Assembly: GCF_012933465.1 (NCBI RefSeq)
Contig: NZ_JABBND010000009.1
Location: 62,001 to 126,000 of the forward strand
Source: Actinomycetospora sp. TBRC 11914
GTDB taxonomy: Bacteria; Actinomycetota; Actinomycetes; Mycobacteriales; Pseudonocardiaceae
Direction of reading: 5' to 3'
DNA: 64,000 nt
Shown here: one piece after another, positions 55,351 through 62,085 of the stretch
Numbering within the stretch: position 1 is the stretch's first letter
Layout of the letters: every line of letters starts with the position of its first letter
Position numbers and translations under genes: made by a program
Notes under the pieces: model-generated
Database searches by the model: none
What the model saw: the letters and a program-made list of their open reading frames with translations, nothing else
Told to the model about the DNA's origin: nothing

Positions 55351-56211
55351 CTAGTACTTGCGGTAGGCGGTGAACCGGCCGCGTCGGCTGAGCAGCTCGA
55401 GCGGCTGGTCGAACGCCACGGAGAGGTTCTCCGAGGTCATGACGTCGTCCAGGAGCCCCTGGGCGACGATCCGGCCCTCGCGCAGCAGCATGGCGTGCGT
55501 GAAGCCCGGCGGGATCTCCTCGACGTGGTGGGTGACCATCACCATCGTCGGGCCGTCCGGGTCGGCGGCGAGCGCGGTCAGCCCGGCGACCAGGTCCTCC
55601 CGGCCGCCGAGGTCGAGGCCCGCGGCGGGCTCGTCGAGCAGCAGCAGTTCCGGATCGGTCATCAGCGCCCGCGCGAGCAGCGTCCGCTGGCGCTCGCCGG
55701 AGGACAGCGTCCCGTACTCGCGGTCGGCGAGCTGGAGGGCGCCGAGCACCTCGAGCATGGCCTCGGCGCGCTCCTCGTCGATCGCCTCGTAGCTCTCGCG
55801 CCAGCTCCCGAGGACGCCGTAGCCCGCGCTGCGGACGACGTCGCGCACCGGTTCGTCGGACGGCACGCGCCCCGCGAGGCTCGACGACGCGAGCCCGATC
55901 CGTTCCCGCAGGTCGAACACGTTGACCCGGCCCATCCGCTCGCCGAGCAGGTCGACGGTGCCGGTGGTGGCGTGCATCTCGGCGGCGGCCAGCCGCAGCA
56001 GCGTCGTCTTGCCCGCCCCGTTCGGGCCGATGACGACCCAGCGCTCGTCGAGCTCCACCGACCACGTGATGTCCGCGAGCAGCGTGTTCCCTCCGCGACG
56101 CACCGAGACGTCGCGCATCCGGACCATCTCGTCGGCGTGCGGGCGGTCGTCCGGCGGGGTCGTCGGGGCGAGTTCGAGGTGCGCGGGCGGCACCGGACGC
56201 GGGGCACTCAC
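55351..56211 (-). CDS. ABC transporter ATP-binding protein (ModF/YlmA-like)
   Basis: 286 residues from GTG at 56211. Walker A GPNGAGKTTLLRLAAAEM, Q-loop region DLRERIGLASSSLAGRVPSD, signature TLSSGERQRTLLARALMTDP, Walker B LLLLDEPAAGLDLGGRED and the switch His in MVTHHVEEIPPGFTHAMLLR are complete. No permease is adjacent; stand-alone ATPases of this type occur in many Actinobacteria. The function is unknown. It is divergent from glgX with 72 bases between starts. Confidence 0.88.
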   Translation of the reverse strand: MSAPRPVPPAHLELAPTTPPDDRPHADEMVRMRDVSVRRGGNTLLADITWSVELDERWVVIGPNGAGKTTLLRLAAAEMHATTGTVDLLGERMGRVNVFDLRERIGLASSSLAGRVPSDEPVRDVVRSAGYGVLGSWRESYEAIDEERAEAMLEVLGALQLADREYGTLSSGERQRTLLARALMTDPELLLLDEPAAGLDLGGREDLVAGLTALAADPDGPTMVMVTHHVEEIPPGFTHAMLLREGRIVAQGLLDDVMTSENLSVAFDQPLELLSRRGRFTAYRKY

Positions 56212-56283
56212 GTGGCCATCCTCTCCGATCCGTTCCGTCGCGGGCCGTGTGGGCCGGGTACGGATCCGGCACGATCGATCGTC

Positions 56284-58362
56284 ATGCGCCCCACCAGCCA
56301 GGGGACCGTCGAGCCTGCGGCGGCCCTCCCGACCGACACGCCCGCCGGCGCCGTCCTGCGCGCCGACGGGGTCCTCGCCGTCGCCGTCCCCGCCGCCGCG
56401 AGCGCCGAGGCGGTGGAGCTCTGCCTGCTCGCCGGCGAGGGCGGCGAACGTCGGGTCGAGCTGGCCCGCGACGCCGCCGACGGCTGGTGGCGCGGGTCGA
56501 TCCCGGGCGTCGCCGCTGGTCAGGGCTACGGGCTGCGGGTCCACGGGCCGTGGTCGCCGCGGACGGGTGTGCGCACCGACCCGGCCAAGCTGCTGGTCGA
56601 CCCGTGGGCGAAGCGGGTCGGCGGCCGGTTCACCGACCTGTCCGCGGCCCTCGCACACGCCGGCGACGACCCGTTCGGGCCGCGCTCGGGGGTCGACTCG
56701 GCGGGCTCGGTCCCCTTCGCGGTGGCGACGGGGCCGGTGGCGCCCGCGGCGGTGGAGCGGCCGGCCGTGCCGTGGCGCGACACCGTCCTCTACGAGACCC
56801 ACGTGCGCGATCTCACGATGCGCCACCCCGAGGTCCCCCCGGAGCTGCGCGGGACCTACGGGGGCGTCGCGCACCCGGCCGTCGTCGACCACCTGCGCCG
56901 CCTCGGCGTCACCACCGTCGAGCTGCTGCCGGTGTTCGCCAACGCCCCCGAGCCGTCGCTGATGACCCGCGGGCGGCGCAACCACTGGGGCTACTCGACG
57001 CTGGCCTACCTGGCCCCGGAGCCGCGGTACGCCGCGGTTCCCGGACAGGAGGTCGCCGAGGTCCGGGCGATGGTCGACGCGCTGCACGCCGCCGGGCTCG
57101 AGGTGGTGCTCGACGTCGTGTTCAACCACACCTGCGAGGGCGGGGTCGGCGGGCCGTCGCTGTCGTGGCGAGGGCTGGACGCCCCGTCGTGGTACCAGCT
57201 CTCGGCCGACGGCCGGGACATCGACCTCACCGGCTGCGGCAACACCCTCGACGCCGGGTCGCCGCTGGTGGCACGGCTCGTCCTCGACTGCCTGCGGTAC
57301 TGGGTCACGACGATGGGCGTGGACGGGTTCCGCTTCGACCTCGCCTCGACGCTGGGGCGCCCGGGCGGGTCGGCGTTCTCCCCGCACGCGCCGCTGCTCA
57401 CGGCGATCGCCGAGGACCCGGTGCTCGCGTCGGTCAAGCTGATCGCCGAGCCGTGGGACGCGACCGGGGAGGGCTACCAGGTCGGCGGGTTCGGGCCGGC
57501 GTGGGCGGAGTGGAACGGGCGCTACCGCGACGGCGTGCGCGACTTCTGGCGGGGCCACGGGCCGGTGAGCGAGATCGTCACCCGGTTCGCGGGCTCGTCG
57601 GACCTGTACTGGCCGGCGCGGGGCCCGGCGGCGTCGGTCGACTTCGTGACCGCCCACGACGGCTTCACCCTGCGCGACCTCGTCTCCTACGACCACAAGC
57701 ACAACGCGGCCCACGGCGAGGACAACCGCGACGGCACCGACGACAACCGCTCGTGGAACAGCGGGGTCGAGGGGCCGTCGTCCGATGCGGCCGTCGAGGC
57801 TCTGCGCGGGCGCCGGATGCGCAACCTGCTCGCGACCCTCGGGCTCTCGGCCGGCACGCCGATGCTGCTCGGCGGTGACGAGCTCGGGCACACCCAGCTC
57901 GGCGACAACAACGCCTACTGCATGGACGACGAGACGTCGTGGCGGGACTGGTCCGACCGGTCGATGGTGCCCTTCGTGGAGCGGGTGTTCGCGCTGCGCC
58001 GGTCGGTCCCGGAGCTGCGCCGCGACGACTTCTACTACGGCCACTCCGGGCTCGCCGAGGGCGAGGTGCCCGACATCGTGTGGCTCTCCGAGACCGCCCG
58101 GGAGCTCGGGCCGACGGACTGGGCCGACCCGCGGCGCACGCTCGTGGTCCGGGTCCGCTCGGCGTCGTCGCTGCTGGTGGTGCTGCACGCGGGGCACGAG
58201 CCGGTCGACGTGGTGCTGCCGTCCCGGTTCGGGGACACGGCGTGGACGCCGGTGCTCGACTCCCGCTCCCCCGACGGCGAGCCCGCCGACCCCGCCGCGC
58301 TGGCCGCCGGCTCGCGGACCGTGGTCCCGCCGCACACGTTCCTGGCGTTCCGCTCGACGTAG
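56284..58362 (+). CDS. glgX: Glycogen debranching enzyme, GlgX/isoamylase type
   Basis: 692 residues, GH13 with an N-terminal CBM48-like sandwich (GLRVHGPWSPRTGVRTDPAK). Catalytic-site motifs are EVVLDVVFNHT, MGVDGFRFDLASTL (nucleophile Asp), KLIAEPWDATGEGYQVGGFG (acid/base Glu) and SVDFVTAHDGFTLRDLVSYD. It cleaves alpha-1,6 branches of glycogen or limit dextrins, feeding linear chains to the phosphorylase coded downstream. The start at ATG 56284 is favoured. The other genes of alpha-glucan use, glgP and glgE, lie just beyond the DUF559-type pseudogene. Confidence 0.95.
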   Translation: MRPTSQGTVEPAAALPTDTPAGAVLRADGVLAVAVPAAASAEAVELCLLAGEGGERRVELARDAADGWWRGSIPGVAAGQGYGLRVHGPWSPRTGVRTDPAKLLVDPWAKRVGGRFTDLSAALAHAGDDPFGPRSGVDSAGSVPFAVATGPVAPAAVERPAVPWRDTVLYETHVRDLTMRHPEVPPELRGTYGGVAHPAVVDHLRRLGVTTVELLPVFANAPEPSLMTRGRRNHWGYSTLAYLAPEPRYAAVPGQEVAEVRAMVDALHAAGLEVVLDVVFNHTCEGGVGGPSLSWRGLDAPSWYQLSADGRDIDLTGCGNTLDAGSPLVARLVLDCLRYWVTTMGVDGFRFDLASTLGRPGGSAFSPHAPLLTAIAEDPVLASVKLIAEPWDATGEGYQVGGFGPAWAEWNGRYRDGVRDFWRGHGPVSEIVTRFAGSSDLYWPARGPAASVDFVTAHDGFTLRDLVSYDHKHNAAHGEDNRDGTDDNRSWNSGVEGPSSDAAVEALRGRRMRNLLATLGLSAGTPMLLGGDELGHTQLGDNNAYCMDDETSWRDWSDRSMVPFVERVFALRRSVPELRRDDFYYGHSGLAEGEVPDIVWLSETARELGPTDWADPRRTLVVRVRSASSLLVVLHAGHEPVDVVLPSRFGDTAWTPVLDSRSPDGEPADPAALAAGSRTVVPPHTFLAFRST

Positions 58363-58383
58363 GTGGAGCCGGGCGCCGCCGGA

Positions 58384-58427
58384 GTCAGCGGCACCGCGCA
58401 CGCCCGGGTGCGCGCCGTGCCACTGAC
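58384..58427. repeat. Palindromic repeat C1, upstream of the DUF559-type gene
   Basis: GTCAGCGGCAC (58384-58394) pairs at 10 of 11 positions with GTGCCACTGAC (58417-58427), and the inner CGCGCAC/GTGCGCG pair perfectly. It lies 22 bases past the glgX stop and 56 bases before the DUF559-type gene, so it may end the glgX transcript. It shares GCGCCGTGCCACTGAC with C2 on the far side of that gene. Confidence 0.85.
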
Positions 58428-58483
58428 ATCGTGGCCGGTGCAGGACGTGGGAGCCGCCGCGGCCCGCGGGGCGTCGAACCCCC

Positions 58484-59405
58484 GTGAGCACCCTCCCCGC
58501 CGGCGCCGCACGGCTCCGGGCGCAGATGCTGGACCAGGACGGCGTGGCGACCGTCCGGCAGGCGAAGGACGCGGGCTAACTCCCGCGCCGCGATCGCCGG
58601 GAAGGTCCGGCGCGGCGAGTGGGAACGCCCGGCCCACGGCGTCCTGCGCACGACCGAGCACCCGGTGACGCCACGGTCGCGCATCCGCGTCGCCATGCTC
58701 TCGATCGGACCGGACGCGACGCTCGTCGGGCGGTCGGCCGCGTACTGGTGGCAGATGACGGACACCGCACCCGTCGACGTGGAGATCGCGGTGCCGCAGC
58801 GGAACCAGCCACGTCCGCGCCCGGGCGTAACGGTGACGCGGCGGGCCGTCCCCGACCGGGACCGCGTCGCCGTCGACGGGCTCCTCGTCACCAAGAAGGC
58901 CGCCACCGTGCTCGCCACCGTCGCCGCCCTCGGCGTGGTCGCCGGGGCGAAGCTGATGGACCGGGTCCTGCAGCGCGGGATGGTCGCGCTCGACGCCCTG
59001 CGGGAGGTGCACGAGCGGACGCGGCACCGCTACGGCGCGGTGGTCGGCGGCGTCCTGCTGGCCCTGGCGGCGGGCGGGGCGCGCTCCGAGGCCGAACGGC
59101 TGGCGCACCGGGCCCTGCGCGGGGCGGGCATCACCGGGTGGCTCGCCGACCACCGCGTGGTGCTCCCCCGCCACGGACCGGCCCTGCTCGACCTCGCGTT
59201 CCTCGAGCAGCGGGTCCTCGTGGAGATCGACGGCTGGGCCTACCACCGCGATCTCCGGGCCTTCCTGCACGACTCCGCCCGCCAGAACGCCCTCGTGCTC
59301 GCCGGGTGGGTGGTGATCCGCACGAACTGGCACGAGCTGACGGAGCGCCCCGAACGGTTCGTCGGCACCGTGCGGGATGCGCTGGCCGAGCGCGCCCGCT
59401 CCTGA
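58484..59405 (+). pseudogene. DUF559-domain (VSR-like nuclease) gene with a frameshift
   Basis: The frame starts at GTG 58484 (MSTLPAGAARLRAQMLDQDG, then VATVRQAKDAG) and hits TAA at 58577. Homologous coding resumes in the +1 frame as ANSRAAIAGKVRRGEWERP and continues to 59405. A single extra G in the GGG run at 58573-58575 explains the break. The C-terminal DUF559 domain is intact: LLDLAFLEQRVLVEIDGWAY then HRDLRAFLHDSARQNALVLA, with the usual Asp, Glu-x-Asp and His residues. The N-terminal part resembles the AbiEi-like helix-turn-helix. Without the shift it would be about 306 residues. It may be a recent pseudogene or a sequencing error. Confidence 0.78.
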
Positions 59406-59406
59406 T

Positions 59407-59450
59407 GTCAGTGGCAGCCCGCACGGGCGGTGCAGCGCCGTGCCACTGAC
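59407..59450. repeat. Palindromic repeat C2, downstream of the DUF559-type gene
   Basis: GTCAGTGGCA (59407-59416) and TGCCACTGAC (59441-59450) form a perfect 10-bp stem. It starts two bases after the DUF559-type gene stop and lies 15 bases from the glgP stop, so it may be a bidirectional terminator. It is the partner of C1 across the gene and shares GCGCCGTGCCACTGAC in the same orientation. Confidence 0.85.
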
Positions 59451-59464
59451 TCCGCGGACCGGCC

Positions 59465-62002
59465 CTACGCGGGGAGGACCACCTTCCCCAGCTCCACCGG
59501 CGAGGCCAGCAGCCCGTTCGAGGGCAGCACCCGCACCGTGTAGCCGAGCACCCCCGCGTGCGGGAGCGGCATCGTCGCCTCGAACCGCTCCTGGCCGCCC
59601 GAGCCGCCCACGTGCGCCATCGGCGACACCACGGTCCCGGTGAGCTCGTCGGCGTCGTCGGCGCGCCCGACCACGGCCTGCACGAGCACGTCGGAGGTGT
59701 CCAGCCCCCCGAGCTCGACCGAGGCGCGCACCGTCATCGGCGCGCCCAGCACCGGCGTGTCCGCGGCCCCTGAGGCGTCGACCTCGGCCACCCGGACCGA
59801 CGGCCAGGCCGCGTCCAGCCGGGCCCGGAACTCCGCGAGCTCCTTGGCGCCCGCGAACCCGTCGCCGGAGACCTGACGGGCCGCGGCCGCCGCCGGCGCG
59901 TACCAGTCCTGGACGTAGTCCTTGACCATCCGCGAGGCCTGGACCTTCGGCGAGAGCGTCGCGAGGGTGTGGCGCACCAGGGCCGTCCAGCGGTCCGGGA
60001 CCCCGTCGGCGCCCCGGTCGTAGAACAGCGGCGCCACCTGGGTGGTGAGCAGGTCGTAGAGCGCGTTCGCCTCGATGTCGTCGCGGCGGTCGGGGTCGTC
60101 GACGCCGTCCGCCGTCGGGATGGCCCAGCCGTTGCGGCCGTCGTAGAGCTCGTCCCACCAGCCGTCGCGCACCGAGAGGTTGAGCCCGCCGTTGAGCGCC
60201 GACTTCATCCCCGAGGTGCCGCACGCCTCGAGCGGGCGCAGCGGGTTGTTCAGCCAGACGTCGCAGCCCCAGTAGAGGTAGCGGGCCATCGACATGTCGT
60301 AGTCGGGCAGGAAGACGATGCGGTGGCGGACGGCCGGGTCGTCGGCGAAGCGGACCATCTGCTGGATGAGGCTCTTGCCGGACTCGTCCGCGGGGTGCGA
60401 CTTGCCGGCGATCACCAGCTGCACCGGCCGCTCGGGGTCGAGCAGCAGGGCGCGCAGCCGCTCCGGGTCGCGGAGCATCAGCGTGAGCCGCTTGTAGGTC
60501 GGGACGCGGCGGGCGAAGCCGATGGTGAGCACCGACGGGTCGAACACCCGCTCGGTCCAGCCCAGCTCCGGCTCGGACGCGCCGCGCTCGAGCCAGGACG
60601 CCCGCACCCGCCGCCGGACCTCCTCGACCAGCCGCGCCCGCAGGGTGCCGCGCATCTCCCAGAGCAGGGAGTCGGACACCCCGAACAGCTCCGGACCCGC
60701 GCCCGCCGCCGCGGCACCCGCCGTCAGGCCCGCGATCTCCCGGGCGGTCCAGGTCGGGCCGTGCACACCGTTGGTCACCGAGCCGATCGGCACCTCCGGC
60801 GCGTCGAACCCGCCCCACAGCGACGAGAACATCCCGCGGGAGACCTCGCCGTGCAGCTGCGAGACGCCGTTGGAGCGCTGGGCGAGGCGCAGGCCCATGT
60901 GGGCCATGTTGAACATGTCGGTGTCGGGCTCCCGGCCCAGCGCGAGCACCCGCTCGGTGGAGATCCCCGGCAGCAGGTCGGCGTCGAAGTAGTGCTTGAC
61001 GAGCCCGATCGGGAAGCGGTCGATCCCGGCGGGCACCGGGGTGTGGGTGGTGAAGACGGTCCCGGCGCGCACCGCCGCCAGCGCCTGGTCGACGTCGAGG
61101 CCCGCGGTGGTCACGAGCTCACGCATCCGCTCGAGCCCGAGGAACCCGGCGTGGCCCTCGTTGGTGTGGAAGACCTCCGGCGCCGGGTGACCGGTCACCG
61201 AGCAGTACGCGCGCACCGCCCGCACGCCACCGACCCCGACGAGGATCTCCTGGCGGATGCGGTGCTCGGCGTCGCCGCCGTAGAGCCGGTCGGTGATCTG
61301 GCGCAGGTCGGCGTCGTTGTCCTCGATGTCGGCGTCGAGCAGCAGCAGCGGGACGCGCCCGACCGCCGCGACCCACACCCGCGCCCGCAGCACCCGGCCC
61401 TCGGGCATCGCGACGTGCACGAGGATCGGCGCCCCGTCCGCGTCGGCCAGCAGGTGCAGCGGCAGGCCCTGCGGGTCGAGGGCGGGGTAGTGCTCCTGCT
61501 GCCAGCCGTCGAGCGAGAGCGACTGCCGGAAGTAGCCGGAGCGGTAGAGCAGCCCGACCGCGATGAGCGGGACGCCGAGGTCGGAGGCCGCCTTGAGGTG
61601 GTCGCCGGCGAGGATGCCGAGGCCACCGGAGTAGTTCGGCAGCACCTCGGAGACGCCGAACTCCATGGAGAAGTAGCCGATCCCGGCGGGCAGCCCGGAG
61701 CCGCCCTTCTCCTGGTACCAGCGGGCGCCCGTGAGGTAGTCGCGCAGGTCGTCCGCGGCCTCGCGCACCCGCCCGACGAACGCCTCGTCGGCGGCGAGCT
61801 CGGACAGGCGCGACGGCGGCACCTCCCCGAGCAGGCGCACGGGGTCCCCGCCGGAGGCGCGCCAGGCCCCCTCGTCCACCGCCGCGAAGAGGTCCTGCGT
61901 GGGCCCGTGCCAGGTCCAGCGCAGGTTCGTCGCGAGGTCCTGCAGCGGCGCCAGCGGGGCCGGCAGCTGGGCTCGGACGGAGAATCGGCGCAGAGCTCTC
62001 AC
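59465..62002 (-). CDS. glgP: Alpha-glucan (glycogen) phosphorylase
   Basis: 845 residues from GTG at 62002 (MRALRRFSVRAQLPAPLAPL). It releases glucose 1-phosphate from alpha-1,4-glucans. The start of the phosphorylase fold (NYSGGLGILAGDHLKAASDL), the active-site AGKSHPADESGKSLIQQMVR, and the PLP lysine region EACGTSGMKSALNGGLNLSV are visible; DUF3417 forms the N terminus. This is the actinobacterial phosphorylase type lacking some muscle-type regulatory parts. It is divergent from glgE (83 bases between starts) and beside glgX, an alpha-glucan degradation and resynthesis group. Confidence 0.95.
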   Translation of the reverse strand: MRALRRFSVRAQLPAPLAPLQDLATNLRWTWHGPTQDLFAAVDEGAWRASGGDPVRLLGEVPPSRLSELAADEAFVGRVREAADDLRDYLTGARWYQEKGGSGLPAGIGYFSMEFGVSEVLPNYSGGLGILAGDHLKAASDLGVPLIAVGLLYRSGYFRQSLSLDGWQQEHYPALDPQGLPLHLLADADGAPILVHVAMPEGRVLRARVWVAAVGRVPLLLLDADIEDNDADLRQITDRLYGGDAEHRIRQEILVGVGGVRAVRAYCSVTGHPAPEVFHTNEGHAGFLGLERMRELVTTAGLDVDQALAAVRAGTVFTTHTPVPAGIDRFPIGLVKHYFDADLLPGISTERVLALGREPDTDMFNMAHMGLRLAQRSNGVSQLHGEVSRGMFSSLWGGFDAPEVPIGSVTNGVHGPTWTAREIAGLTAGAAAAGAGPELFGVSDSLLWEMRGTLRARLVEEVRRRVRASWLERGASEPELGWTERVFDPSVLTIGFARRVPTYKRLTLMLRDPERLRALLLDPERPVQLVIAGKSHPADESGKSLIQQMVRFADDPAVRHRIVFLPDYDMSMARYLYWGCDVWLNNPLRPLEACGTSGMKSALNGGLNLSVRDGWWDELYDGRNGWAIPTADGVDDPDRRDDIEANALYDLLTTQVAPLFYDRGADGVPDRWTALVRHTLATLSPKVQASRMVKDYVQDWYAPAAAAARQVSGDGFAGAKELAEFRARLDAAWPSVRVAEVDASGAADTPVLGAPMTVRASVELGGLDTSDVLVQAVVGRADDADELTGTVVSPMAHVGGSGGQERFEATMPLPHAGVLGYTVRVLPSNGLLASPVELGKVVLPA

Positions 62003-62085
62003 GCCGCACAAGCCTAGGCACACCCTCCCGACGCGCCGTCATCGCCCGTCCCCCCTGGATCGATTCCACCACTACGCTGCGTCGC

